From Perognathus longimembris pacificus (lineage: Eukaryota; Chordata; Mammalia; Rodentia; Heteromyidae), in NCBI RefSeq assembly GCF_023159225.1, contig NC_063170.1:58363708-58427707 (forward strand): a DNA stretch of 64,000 nucleotides. The letters run 5' to 3'. The notes beneath the pieces are model-generated. The model was not told the DNA's origin. It did no database searches and saw nothing but the letters and a program-made list of their open reading frames with translations. A program made the translations under genes and the position numbers. This document shows, one piece after another, positions 11,835-23,089 of this stretch (position 1 is the stretch's first letter; each line of letters starts with the position of its first letter).

Positions 11835-12045
11835 TATGCCCATACTGGGGCTTGAACTGAGGGACTGGATACTGTCGCTTAGCTTTTTCACTTAAGGTTT
11901 GTGCTCTCCTTCTGACTCTGTGGTGGTTCATTGCAGATCAGCGTCTCACAGACTTTCCTGCCCAGGCTGGCTTCAAACTGTGATCCTCAGATCTCAGCCT
12001 TCTGAGCAGCTAGGACTATAGACATAAACTGCCAGCACTTGGCTG
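11835..12045 (-). mobile_element. B1 / ID-like composite SINE, reverse orientation
   Basis: Plus-strand view: GGGGCTTGAACTGAGGGAC (inverted B box of the tRNA-like monomer), then GCCCAGGCTGGCTTCAAACT and CTTCTGAGCAGCTAGGACTA (inverted B1 part). Confidence 0.88.
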
Positions 12046-12860
12046 AAATCACACAAATATTTTAGGGAGAAAAGTTATTGCTGGAAATGGATTTGAGACC
12101 TTGGGATGTGTTAAACGTACAGTAGGTTGCATGATTTTGAAATATTATTTAACATATATCTTTATAGACCCACAAAGAGGCACAAACAAAGGAGATTAAT
12201 GATGGGAGACCTTAAAGGTAACCAAAAGGTAATTTATTTGTATCTCCAACATGGTTAAGAAAATATTTGGGATGGCTCATGGAAATACGGTCATTAGAAC
12301 AAAAAAGTATGAGCAAAGGTTGAGGGAAAAACTAAATGTACTCTATGGTTACTAGATTATCAAGTGCACAATAAGTGCCACTTATGATGACAGAGGCAGG
12401 CCTTGAATCTGGCCTACGCCAGTGATGCCTAGCAGCCAAGGCAAAAAGGGAGCTGCATACTAGAAGGTGATTCAACAGAAAACTGGGGATTTCTATTTTC
12501 CCATTATAATCAGGCCCAGTAATGGTAATTTTCTGTTAATGAAGAGCAAAACTGTTGAATTAAGGGGAGGAACATTTCTATTCTTCTGGATAAAACCTTG
12601 CTTGGAGCATAGAAGAGCTCATAATTACATATGGTCTGTGGCAGAGACTTCTCAGAAGGTGAAAGTAGAAAGTCAGTCATTCAGTAATTTTGAACATCAT
12701 GTGACACACAAAAATCTCATGGGAGTAGAGATCGAATGGAGGAACATAATTAAAGTTAGACAATTTAGTGGAACTAATTGTCAAGCCTAGAAATGGGTTT
12801 GGTGACCTGCAGGCTTTAGTTCTGTTTCCAAAAGACCATGTACAGCTCGGCTCCTAATGT
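12046..12860. other. Unique sequence with a 107-codon open frame
   Basis: The plus-strand frame 12467-12790 is open for 107 codons but resembles nothing that I know. It has no Kozak context of note and no flanking splice signals that I would trust. Chance is the simplest reading. Confidence 0.45.
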
Positions 12861-13098
12861 ATTCCTTCCTTCCTTCCTTCCTTCCTTCCTTCCTTCCTTC
12901 CTTCCTTCCTTCCTTCCTTCCTCCCTTCCTCCCTCCCTCCCTCCCTCCCTCCCTCCCTCCCTCCGTCCCTTTCTTCCTTCTTTCTTTCCTCCCTTCCTTC
13001 CTTCCTTTCTTACTCTCTCTTTCTTTCCTTCCTTCTCTTTCCTTCCCCTTCCTTCCTTCCTTCCTCCCTCCCTCCCTTCCTCCCTCCCCCTTCTCTCT
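12861..13098. repeat. Long (CCTT/CCCT)n polypyrimidine tract
   Basis: Nearly pure pyrimidine over about 235 bp, with CTTC, CCCT and CTTT blocks. On the minus strand it is (GGAA)n and lies at the 3' tail of the reverse-oriented SINE beside it. Such mirror-symmetric tracts can form triplex (H-)DNA. Confidence 0.97.
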
Positions 13099-13103
13099 CT
13101 TTT

Positions 13104-13345
13104 ATGCCAGCCCTGGAGCTTGAACTCAGGGCCTGCACACTGTCCCTGAGCTTTTACTGCTCAAGGCTAGTACTCTACCACTTGAGCCACAACTCTACTT
13201 CTGGCTTTTTTTTTTTTTTTTTTTGGTGGTCCATTGGAGATAGGAGTCTGAGTTTCCTGACTGGGCTGGCTTCAAACCATAATCCTCAGATTTCAGCCTC
13301 TTGAATAGCTAGGATTACAGGTGTGAGCCACCTGGGTTCTGCTCT
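13104..13345 (-). mobile_element. B1 / ID-like composite SINE, reverse orientation
   Basis: Plus-strand GGAGCTTGAACTCAGGGCC, CCACTTGAGCCACAACTC, a T-run linker at 13207-13224, then GGCTTCAAACCATAATCC and TAGCTAGGATTACAGGTGTG. Confidence 0.92.
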
Positions 13346-13499
13346 AATTTTCTTTTCAAGTGAAAGCCCAGCAGGTACTTCCTGTCCTCTCTAAGTATTA
13401 ATGAAGTACTTATACATGGCTTTCATTTCAAAGTCCATCCGATTCTGTTTGTGTCATGAAGAACCTCCCTTCATGGCTTTTGTATCCTACTCTCTCAAG

Positions 13500-13802
13500 A
13501 AACTTTCAGTACTTGTCTCTCCTCCTGCTTAATCCAAATAATCCCTACTCATCTTCTTGACCTCAGCTTAAGTTCTGGTTCTCGGGGACACCTTGTGTAA
13601 CTACTTCCTTATACCCTACATTCTCACAACTTCTTAGGTAATTATCCACCTGTCTTTTGAAATGCTCCTCAAAGCTGGAATGAATAACTCCTTGGCTTTC
13701 TCCAAACAGTGTGAAGGTAGAGAACATTGATGTTTTTTACTCCTATGAAGCCAATGTTTGGCATATGTAACAATTGGGTCCAATAAATATTCATTAAGTG
13801 AT
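13500..13802 (+). mobile_element. Probable L2 LINE 3' end
   Basis: Ancient LINE pattern: ACCTTGTGTAACTACTTCC, a middle with ACTCCTTGGCTTTCTCC, and an end with AATAAATATTCATTAAGTGA, the familiar L2 terminus. The coding part is absent. Family call from memory. Confidence 0.55.
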
Positions 13803-13876
13803 CAGATGTCCCCACTAAAGTATCACAAATTTAGTGTCTTTCTCTGGGTAGATACAGTAAAATACCACCAAATAAA

Positions 13877-14092
13877 GCTGGATGCCAGTGGCTCACACCT
13901 GTGATCCTAGCTGCTCCGGAGGCTAACATCTGACCATCAGGAATCAAAGCCAGAAAAACCAGGATTCAGGCAGAAAAGTCTGTGAGACTCATTGTCAATT
14001 TACTAGCAAAATTCTGGAAACAGAGCTCTGTTTCAAGCGGTAGAGCAACTCTTTGAGAGAAATCCTGGCCCTGAGTTCAAGCCCCCATGTTG
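13877..14092 (+). mobile_element. B1 / ID-like composite SINE
   Basis: CTGGATGCCAGTGGCTCACA ... CCTAGCTGCTCCGGAGGC, then the linker GTCTGTGAGACTCATTGTCA, then a right monomer ending CCTGAGTTCAAGCCCCCATG. Confidence 0.92.
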
Positions 14093-15445
14093 GTACCCTC
14101 AAATAGATTGATGGAAGGAAGTTAGATTTCAGTGTGCCTCATTTATGGATCTTGGATAAGATTACATACATGTGCTTGTATTAGAAATGAGTGCATTACT
14201 ACTCAACTCATCAAGGAACATCATTAATTTTGACTTTTCCACAAGCAAAAAATAGAAAAAAATTTAAAACCCATCTATCACTAAATGAAAAATATAAATC
14301 AGGATGTTCCTTAATATTTTTGTCACTCGTAAGCATTTGGGGGATACGAAGAAATCCTTCAGATACCCCTCACTTCCTTTATTCACCAACAGCTTTAGGA
14401 AACATTTCATGCAAAAAAAAAATCCAAAGTCACTGTACATTTGCAAATAGCTTTTAAAAGCAGAGCTCTCTCCTAGGAATAGGTTCTTAATAGGATAGAG
14501 ACAAGGCTAAGTTTCTGGATACTGTTGGCAGTTAGTCTTTTGTTTCACCTTAAGGAAAGCATGCACAAATCTCCTGACTGGGCATGTGTTTTTGCTTACT
14601 GTCTAATGTGGTTCTAATAATTCAAACATTCTGGCTCAGCTATGATGATCCAGCCATAGCTGTAGATATTAGAAGTCTTCGCTAGGGAGAGATTTTGGAA
14701 ATGACAAGGGGAAAATACAATCAATGTTTTCATCTCAATTTTCCTGTTACCAGCCTATCGGGATAGTTCTGGCCTGTGGTAAGAAGCAGAAAAAGGACTG
14801 AGAAGAAATAGGAACTGGGTTAATTCTAGGACTGTGTGTTCCAGAATTGGTCTTGAAATGTAAGTAGTTTTCAGTGAATCTGACTTTGCAAGAGACACAA
14901 GTATGAATGGAAGAGTAGATTCTATGGGAATGCTTTTTCCATGGTCTCATTCATGGTTGAGTCTTTCATCCTGATTTGTGTTTAATTTTAATCCTTTTAA
15001 GGTTCCCTAAGAGTTCTTAGATTTTGTAAATTTGTGCACTGCAAGACTGACTACCATATTTTCCCAGTCCTTCATACCCTTTGGCTTTGTGCTTTTTCAT
15101 AGAAATGCCCCGCTATTTCTTTGTACATGAAGGTCTTCTGTGCTTCTCATGCTTGCAGTCTCAAATCAAGGACTCCTTGTAGTTAAGGCCTCTGCCAACC
15201 CTCACTGGCACAACACCCCTGGCTTACCAAGCACTTGGTTGCTCTCACACCTATGGCCTTCCCACGTGATCTGTGGTAATAGTAGTCACCAAAGCATGCA
15301 ATACCTGTGCTAAGTAGGAAGATCACATGCTGTAAGCCAGGCCTTCCAATATACAGGTTGGCACAAAGGGGAAACTGACATAAAAGACAAATGGCTCTAA
15401 AAGTTCCCAGAAATAGAAATGCTCCATCATAAACAGGCAGGCCCA
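14093..15445. other. Unique sequence without gene
   Basis: Mixed composition. The small open frames at about 14191-14457 are unrecognised. Confidence 0.5.
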
Positions 15446-15528
15446 ATTTCTTTTCTTTCTTTCTTTCCTTCCTTCCTTCCTTCCTTCCTTCCTTCCTTCC
15501 TTCTTTCTTTCTTTCTTTCTTTCTTTCT

Positions 15529-15559
<31 letters not shown>

Positions 15560-15680
15560 CTCTCTCTTCCTTCCTTCCTTCCTTCCTTTCTTCCTTTCTT
15601 TCCTTTCTTCTTTCTTTCCTTCTTTCCTTCCTTCCACCCTTCCTTCCTCTCTCCCTCCCTCCTTTTCTTCCTTTCTCCTT
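15446..15680. repeat. Long (CTTT/CCTT)n polypyrimidine tract
   Basis: Almost pure pyrimidine over about 230 bp, switching between CCTT and CTTT units. It adjoins the 3' side of a reverse-oriented ID-like SINE, repeating the arrangement seen at 12861-13345. Confidence 0.97.
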
Positions 15681-15683
15681 CAT

Positions 15684-15756
15684 AGCCCTGGGGCTTGAAC
15701 TCAGGCCCTTGTGCTTGCTAGGCATTTGCTGTACCATGAGTGACACCCCTGCCACC
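15684..15756 (-). mobile_element. ID-like SINE monomer, reverse orientation
   Basis: Plus-strand CCCTGGGGCTTGAACTCAGG, GTGCTTGCTAGGCATTTGCT and ACCATGAGTGACACCCC form an inverted single ID monomer. Confidence 0.75.
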
Positions 15757-15774
15757 CATCCTCAGTATCTGATG

Positions 15775-15885
15775 ATAGAGTGTGCTCTCCAAAAGCCCTG
15801 ACACTATACTGGGTATGGCTTCAGCTATGTTTCTAACACTACTCTCAGCTCCGAATATGTACTCAATAAACATTTATTCGATGAC
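15775..15885 (+). mobile_element. Possible L2/MIR terminal fragment
   Basis: Ends with TACTCAATAAACATTTATTC, the typical end of L2-like repeats. The upstream part is too diverged for a firm call. Confidence 0.35.
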
Positions 15886-16056
15886 TTGACTAGGAAAAAA
15901 ATAAACAGATTTCTCATTTGTTTAATACTTGCTGGGACATTTTTGGATGGTGTTAGGCTTTGAGTTGGAAAGTAAGTCAAAATTTTATTGCCACTCACAG
16001 AGGGCAAAGAGGGGGCTGATATAGGTCCACAAAAGGCATGTCCAGACATGTAACAT

Positions 16057-16250
16057 CACATACAGACATGGAAATGCTGTGTGGCTGTGGCTGAGTCCCT
16101 TAACCTCTCTGAACCTTCATTGTTCTCTTATGTGTAAAAATAATTACACAGCCTGTCTACAGATTGTGATGACATTGTAATAAGCATACAGGCAACATGC
16201 ATAGCACACACTACACACTGGAAAAATAGCTGATAATTCTCTTACTGGTC
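16057..16250 (+). mobile_element. MIR SINE
   Basis: Core signature GAGTCCCTTAACCTCTCTGA followed by TTCATTGTTCTCTTATGTGT, matching the ancient mammalian MIR core. The end is near the GCATAGCACACAC segment. Confidence 0.72.
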
Positions 16251-16555
16251 CTAGCAAGAACCAGTATCTTGGTGAAAGAATTTATAACCAAAGAATCACT
16301 GCAATGATAGGGGATCAAGGGACATATCAATGATTATAGTAGCCTTCTCTGCTAGAAAAAAAAAACTAGGACAGAAATACTGAAAATGGTATTCACTTAA
16401 AGCTTTGTCATCTCAGGAAAATCATTTGTAGTAGTAAACATTTGTAGTAGACGAAGAACGAGTTGATGTTTGTTAAGACCGTGCATTTGTATTCACTTTG
16501 CTTAAATAGCAGTCTCAGACGTACTTCTCTTCCTTCAAATTAACATGATTAATAC

Positions 16556-16768
16556 CAGGTTCCAGTGGCTCATACATGGCATCTTAGTTACTCAGAATGC
16601 TGAGATCTGGCTCAAGGTTCAAAGCCAGCCTAGGTAGAAAAGTCTATGAGACTCCATTTCCACAGTAACCAGCCAAAAGCCAGGCTAAAGGCATGTCTCA
16701 AGTGACAGAACACCATCCAAACAAGCCAAGGTCTGGAGTTTGAACCCCAGTTCCAGGGGGGAAAAAAG
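16556..16768 (+). mobile_element. B1 / ID-like composite SINE, diverged
   Basis: GTTCCAGTGGCTCATACATG, GCCAGCCTAGGTAGAAAAGT, TCTATGAGACTCCATTTCC and a right monomer ending TTTGAACCCCAGTTCCAGG. Confidence 0.85.
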
Positions 16769-16769
16769 A

Positions 16770-18306
16770 GTTTAATTTAAATATTAGCCAACACAGTCAA
16801 TGTAGACTCATATACTGTCTGATTTTTCATATAGTTTCACTGAAAATATTTCCCACACTGATAGAAAAAAAATACAGTGACTTAATAGCAGCTCTAAAGT
16901 CATTGAAAATTATATTCTATGCTTTAGAATATTTATCTTAAAACTTAATTTGTTTCAAAACATTTTAAATCTAAAACCCTATGTAGGTTCTTTCCATTTC
17001 AAGTTAAGATTCTCTACTGGCAAATGTGAAAGCACCTTTTTTTCTTAATGGACTGGTCAAACTTTTCCACTATTTATCCAACAGATGAACAACAGGAAGT
17101 AAAAATTCTATTTGTTGGTGCTGTTTCAGCAAGTCTGTGTGGGTGCTGGAATGCTCAGATTCTAAAAATGCTATTTATTTTTGTTGTTGTTGCCATACCA
17201 GTAGCTCGGTTTTCAATGAAGCATCTACCTGAACATTTGTTTGCAATTAGAAATGTATCCAATGAAAACATAATTTCTGTGCCAGGATTTCAGAAGGTGG
17301 GGTAGACCAGCACGTTCTTAGCAGGAAGTCAAGCTGGACCCTTCCAGCCCAGCCAAAATCAGAAAGCACAATAAATCTCCCTAGCAAACAAGTTTATAAA
17401 CTCGAGTTATGTTTAAATAAACATTCGAAGTTAAAAAATGCTGGACTACACCCCAGAATATGTCCAGTGTTTCTTATCACTGTTTTCTCTGCTGCTGTAT
17501 TTAATTCTATGATAATTAACAGATTTGCTAAATTTTCTTGGAGTACAGTGGCAAAAAATTTCATCAAGCGTGTATGGAAATCCTTGCACTATTTAAAAAA
17601 AAAACAAAACAAAGGACACTGTCATTCTGATTCACATCTAATCACCTAATTTTTAATTCTACAGTGCTCCTTCTCCTTCCTTGTTCTTGTATGTCAAGAA
17701 TTTCTCAAAATATAAGTGACACAATCATTCAAGACCTTCCAATTCTCCCGTCATCCAAAAGAAGAAACATATTTTTTTGTCCAAATGCAATGAATTACTA
17801 TTTCATTCCATTCCATCTTGATTCCATACCCTTCAGTGTCTAGCTTTATTATTGACCAAGATTCATAGATTAACCACGGGTTTAAAGAAATACTCAGTGA
17901 GTTTCGATTGTCCACAAGGCGGCAGTAAAACATCTTACTTCCCCCCAAATACCATGAATTTGTGAAGAGTTCATTTTCTGAACATTTAGATCTTATATTT
18001 TTTGCCTGAATAATACTCCAAATTATTCTGTGGCTAAATTCCTACTTTGCTATTCAGATAGAATTGATTAGCAACTATGATTTAGTCAGAATAAAACCTT
18101 TACTTTCCCCCTAACCCACCCCTCTGGCCCTCCATACACACAAAAGATGGATAGAAATCGTTAAGGTTTTGTTTAACCTCAGTAACCTGTTTATATAGGA
18201 GAGTGATATTCTTTGTTGTTTAGAGTTCTGGAGTGTCCTTGTAAATTTTGCAGTAGCAGGAAGTCATTTTATTGTTAAGCTGTATGTCTTCTGTATTTCC
18301 AACTTA

Positions 18307-18308
<2 letters not shown>
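16770..18308. other. Repeat-poor unique sequence
   Basis: No interspersed repeat recognised. Open frames such as 17048-17305 (85 codons) match nothing known to me. Confidence 0.45.
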
Positions 18309-18350
<42 letters not shown>

Positions 18351-18361
18351 TGTGTGTATGT
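18309..18361. repeat. (TG)n microsatellite
   Basis: About 25 TG units interrupted by two TATG variants. Confidence 0.95.
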
Positions 18362-18840
18362 TTCAACTCAAGAGTTCTGGAGTCAAATGTGAAATAGGAT
18401 GTTCCCATTTGTTTAGTCCTGACAAACATGGCTATAGAGAGGAAAGCTTACCTGGAGAGATTTCCTTCCAGGAGATAGTAAACAAGGCTCATTTACAAGT
18501 GCTCCTGTTGAGTCCCTCTCACTCGCGCATGTGCAGAAGGGAATGCTACTCACCACCACCACTGAGGTGTGAAGCAAGGGGAAGTGGCTGCAGGAGCACC
18601 AACTTTAAGACAAGAGGGTGGGGCCTCCTTGTGCTGGCCACTGACAGCTGCTCCAACAGTGGTTAGAACCATTAGAATGAGGACAGGAAGCAGTTCTAGC
18701 TTCCTGTAATATGCCATGCCAGTAAACACTTGCCATTTCTGAGAAAAGAACAGACAGGTGTGCATGCATTATAGGAAGAGGAGAGACGGAGAGAGACTGA
18801 GACAAAGAGACCTAGAGACTAAGACAGAAAGTCAGACAAC
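18362..18840. other. Unique sequence
   Basis: No gene recognised. Overlapping small frames on both strands. Confidence 0.5.
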
Positions 18841-18856
18841 ATACATACACACACCC

Positions 18857-18904
<48 letters not shown>
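18841..18904. repeat. (AC)n microsatellite
   Basis: About 30 AC units, with ATAC and CCCT interruptions at the left end. No SINE body lies to its left here, unlike most CA repeats in the window. Confidence 0.95.
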
Positions 18905-18905
<1 letters not shown>

Positions 18906-20186
18906 ACAAGATGCCTTTCCTATGTAAGTTCTAATCCATCTTCAATATAAGCAATCAGGGCTGCAATTGTCCTGCATCTACATTCCTGAGTTCAGGATTT
19001 TGCCAGTGCAAGAATGATACGATAGTGTGTGTATGCGAATTTTGTGCATGTGTGATGGGTATATACATGCACATTATGTGTGTGTGTTATGAAGTGTACT
19101 TGTGCAGTGAAAAACGAGTCCGGAATAGAACATAACTAGACAACATCCCCCCAAGAGTTTCCATTCTGTCCATTGTCACATCAGCACATATAGGACCTAA
19201 TAAGAATTGTACCCATTGTTTTACCAAGAAAGAAAAAATAAAAGACATTTGATTCTTAGCAATGTTTGCCGTCAAAAGGATACAATACCCAAGTGTAAGG
19301 CATCTTCACTCCCAGAGCACGTAATTTATTTTTTAATGCATAGAGTTGTAGAAATCTCCAGGTTTACACATTTTAATGTGTAAACACACTTCACGATTTG
19401 TGTTGTGATACATGTGTTCTGTGACTGAGAGCACAGATTTCTTTAAGATTTTCACCATCGAATTCCAACCCATGAAGTTCATCATCTGACAGCAAAGCCA
19501 CGATTCTCTTTCTTTAAGAAAACCACATTGATTTTAGACATATTGAAACTCTCTGGAAGTTTCTGCAGTGTGTTTGGGTTAAGGTTAAGTTGTCCTTGAC
19601 AGCATTAAAAGAAAGGTTTGAATTGTTGAATAACCACCTTTCACCCATCCCTAATTGTAATTTAAATGACAATATGCTCTCAATCAATAGCTCTTTGTCA
19701 CATTTGGAGATTAAGAGGAGAGATTTCACCCCAAGAGTTTATGAGGCAAAAAAGCTTCCTTGTTCAAAACCCAAAAGATCATTTGGAAGGCCTGTCGCCT
19801 AACACTCTGTCCTGGATGAAACCATTCGAGTCAGAGTGAAGATGTAATAATAGAATAAGTCCCCAAATCTTTATTTTTCTAATTTGCTCCCAGCCAGATA
19901 GCATAATAAAAATATTGCCAATTAAAAAAAGCGAAATTATACCAATTTCATGAGGTTAACTTTGGCCCTTTCTTCCTAAAGAGCTAATCTAGCACTTACT
20001 CTATTTGGGGTCCTCATGCTAAGCACCTTTCTATCATTTTTCTTTCTTTCTTTTATTCTTTCAGACTATCTCTGAGGCACAGTATAGTAAGTATCTTCAT
20101 CTGAGAGACAGAGCTCAGAGACATTGTGTCCTAGTCTCTGTGGTCTCATTGCCAGGGAAGGGAAGAGCTTCAACAAAAGAAATCTC
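18905..20186. other. Unique sequence, possibly conserved in part
   Basis: The stretch 19570-19800 is free of repeats. It carries TAATTGTAATTTAAATGAC and TTTCACCCATCCCTAATTG, homeodomain-type AT cores of the sort found in conserved non-coding elements. No coding signal. Confidence 0.4.
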
Positions 20187-20187
20187 A

Positions 20188-20421
20188 AAGCCAGGCACCC
20201 TGATAGCTCAAGCCTGTAATCTTAGCAGTTTAGGAAGCTTAAGAACAGGGGACCATGGTTTAAAGCCAGCCCTGGCAAAAAAAAAAGAAGTCTGTGAGAC
20301 ACCTCCCCAAGCCAGAAAAAAAAAAAGTCAGAAGCAAAGGTATGGCTCGAGTAGTAAAGCACCAACCTTGAGCAGAAAAAGCCAAGGGATAGCACCCAAG
20401 CCCTGAGTTTAATCCCTAGCA

Positions 20422-20422
<1 letters not shown>
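20188..20422 (+). mobile_element. B1 / ID-like composite SINE, old
   Basis: AAGCCAGGCACCCTGATAGC, CAAGCCTGTAATCTTAGCAG, two internal A runs and a right monomer ending CCCTGAGTTTAATCCCTAGC. Confidence 0.85.
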
Positions 20423-20459
<37 letters not shown>

Positions 20460-20473
20460 CACACACACACACA
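20423..20473. repeat. (CA)n microsatellite at SINE 3' end
   Basis: About 25 CA units with one AACA interruption, immediately 3' of the SINE. Confidence 0.95.
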
Positions 20474-21450
20474 GAGTTCTCAGAGCTTGTGAGCATATAA
20501 CAAGCCTCAGCTTCTCCTGAGATAAAAATTCATGTGTCCACACAAGGATTCACTTCGCCTTTCTCCTAATTCTCTATGCGGACGCTTATGTGCTATTACA
20601 GTCTAGAACTACACAGACCCTAGAACCTGCTGAATGTAGGGAAGCAGATGCCGCTGCCTTTCTCTCCTGCTTTCCACATAGAATGCATTATTCCTGTACT
20701 GGCTTGATCTGGGAGGATAGTGGAACTTCTCCTCTGGCCTAGTTGAGCCCATAAAGTGGGAAGCTCCCCTTGGCAGGCATTATTCGACTGACAAGTTCAT
20801 AATGAGCTTTGAACATGCAGGTCATCTGTGAAATTGTAGGCTTCCACCTCCACTGTCGTTGTACACACAGGAAGAGATTCTCCACTTGCAGTTGGTTTTC
20901 TGCGAAGAGCCAAGCCTGAGGTAAACTCTGGGTTTGCCCCTTGGCATATGCGAGGGGTGGAGTAGGGGTGGAAGGAGGTGATCCTGAGCAAACCTTATTC
21001 CAGAATGACCTTTTCCCTTGCCCCAGTTTCTGCCCTGATGTGTTTCTAAAACATGCATCCTTTGGAAATTGCAATTATAAATACATGTATTTTTCTAACC
21101 CTGGAAACAAAGGAAGTTAGGAATTTGGGGGCCTAATCCAGCTTCATAAATGTTGTCCAGAGTACATTAGAGGTGGTCCTTGTAATGCTGTGTGTCTCCA
21201 AATCACAGGCCCTACAAGCCTATTTCCTTTCCCTTACACTAAAAAGTCCCTCACTGAAGTGACCAGAATGTATTTGTCTCTGCAAACTCAAGTGCCAACA
21301 AGTACACTGACTCAAGGTATCTGTGCACTATTTAAGAGGTGAATATCCTTCCGCACATTTACATGTAAGCAAAGGACTCAGAAAAGTTTAATAACCAAAC
21401 AATACCAGTTATTAAATGATAGAACTGGGATTCTTTGCTTGTCTGGATCA
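20474..21450. other. Unique sequence without gene
   Basis: The minus-strand frame 20739-21074 (111 codons) and two overlapping frames are unrecognised. Confidence 0.45.
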
Positions 21451-21452
21451 TG

Positions 21453-21660
21453 GGGTGGGGGGGGGGTCGGTGATGTTAACACTGGGGTTGAACCCTGTTG
21501 ATTACAGGGTCTGTCAATCTTGTTCAGCTTTTTTGCTCAGGGCTGGAGCTCTACCACTTGAGCCATACCTCCACTTCGAGCTTTTTGCTGACTTTGAACC
21601 TTGATCTTCAGATCTCAGCCTCTTGAGTAGCAAGGATGACAAGCGTGAGCCATTGACACA
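21453..21660 (-). mobile_element. B1 / ID-like composite SINE, reverse orientation
   Basis: A G run at about 21454-21466 precedes the plus-strand GGGGTTGAACCCTGTTGATT, GCTCTACCACTTGAGCCATA and CAGCCTCTTGAGTAGCAAGG. Confidence 0.8.
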
Positions 21661-21809
21661 TGCTCTTTGGGAATCGTTGTATCTGGACCATTTAATTCTT
21701 CTGTTGACCTTCAAATCCTCTGACATATAAACTCCTCCCATTCTAGTTAACAAAGTGCATGTTGCGGGTGGCCATCTAGGATGAGGGGTAAACTGGGAGC
21801 CTGGGTCAC
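21661..21809. other. Unique spacer
   Basis: Between the SINE and the CpG-rich patch. Nothing recognised. Confidence 0.5.
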
Positions 21810-22600
21810 TCATTCCTGGTCATAGGAGTCTCCGGTTTTATTGTCAGGCTCTTCTGGAACCGCTGTGGAGGTATGGCCTTGGTTTGCTTTCACAGAACAT
21901 CTAACTTCAACTTGCGCAATTGGCAATAAGGAACCCCCCCCCCAAAAAAAAAAACACACAGAAAAGGCGTGGGGGGATTCATTCAGTGGTGCCAGCCATC
22001 CCACCTGCCGTGGCATGCTGGAGTGCGTGAGGTGGGAGCCGCCAATCTGCTCTTCCCGCAGCCAGTCTTGGCTGACTTGCTTTGTGAGTCTGTTGTTTAA
22101 AGATAAGTATTTAGCCACCATCATCATCGTTAATATTATCTTGATATGAAACATTTGCAATTTTAATGCCATCACAGAACTGGAAGTGGGAGAGATTTTT
22201 GCAGCTCCATAATAACTAACTTCTTTCATGGACTCCCCATGATGCAACTGTGCACCGCGTCTATCAAAATTGGTTGTCTCGTGTAGAACGGGGGTACTCG
22301 GGAGGCTAAGCGTAGAGCATTCGCACCTCGTGTCCGGCGTGCAGGCCATCTTACTAATGATAGACAAAACGAACAAGGGAGAGAGACTGAGCGCAGAGGT
22401 CCATGGTGCCCAAATTCTGTGCTTACACCAAGCTGTGACTCTTGAAGAGCTTTAAATAAGAGGAAGAAACAAGGGTTTCCCAGGCTTGCCGGCTCAGAGC
22501 AAAGAGGACGCATGGCTAGCTGACTCGCAATGATCCACTCAGAGGAAGGGAATGCAAGAGCACACAGCCGTTCCATCGGGAATGCCAGGGCAAGGTGTCT
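21810..22600 (-). other. Isolated CpG-enriched patch with a 188-codon open frame
   Basis: I count 23 CpG between 21961 and 22590, ten of them within 22261-22345, against roughly one per 100 bp or fewer in the flanks. The minus-strand frame 21810-22376 (188 codons) is the longest not made of simple repeat. It shows no domain or family that I recognise, and another minus frame (22226-22576) overlaps it. Possible readings are an orphan CpG-rich regulatory element, a decayed retrocopy or LTR, or a novel small gene. The C/A run at 21937-21953 would code for a short low-complexity stretch. Confidence 0.3.
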
Positions 22601-22870
22601 GGATGATGATCCATCACAAAATCACAGTTGGGTATTCTATGAGGGGCAATGACTACATGCAGGCTCCAGGATGCTCTAGGTTGCTATGGAGAGATTCCGA
22701 TGGCTTATTTTATTAGAGACTGATGTTAGAACCAGAAAATGATGTTCGGGGATTCGTTTGAACTCACTCGAGTATATAAATGCTCACTAAAAGTGTCTCA
22801 GAACAAAACACATGTATATATTTGGGACAGAGGAATGAATTGAGATTGTTTGAGTTAAAATTGTGGTCTG
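22601..22870. other. Unique spacer
   Basis: No feature recognised. Confidence 0.5.
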
Positions 22871-22871
22871 A

Positions 22872-23088
22872 GTCAGGCACTGGTGGTGCATGTCTGTAAT
22901 ACCAATTACTCAGGAACCTGAGATCTAGAGGACTGTGTTTCAAAGCCAACTGAGGAAGGAAAATCCAAGAGACTTTAAATAATAAGCAGTGAAATACGGG
23001 GCGGGAGGTGTGACTCAAGTGGTAGAGTACCAACCTCACAAGCAAGCTGAATGAGTTTGAATTTGAGTCTAAATCTTGGTACCAACAA
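22872..23088 (+). mobile_element. B1 / ID-like composite SINE, diverged
   Basis: GTCAGGCACTGGTGGTGCAT, ATTACTCAGGAACCTGAGAT, GTGACTCAAGTGGTAGAGTA, with a decayed B-box region and an A-rich tail. Confidence 0.83.
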
Positions 23089-23089
23089 A

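Noticed and set aside
12838..13149. 103- and 88-codon frames rich in serine, proline, leucine and phenylalanine
   Set aside because: They are translations of the (CCTT)n polypyrimidine tract and run into a SINE.
15183..15755. 190-codon minus frame, the longest in the window, rich in arginine, lysine and glutamate
   Set aside because: Most of it is the reverse of a (CTTT/CCTT)n tract and an ID-like SINE.
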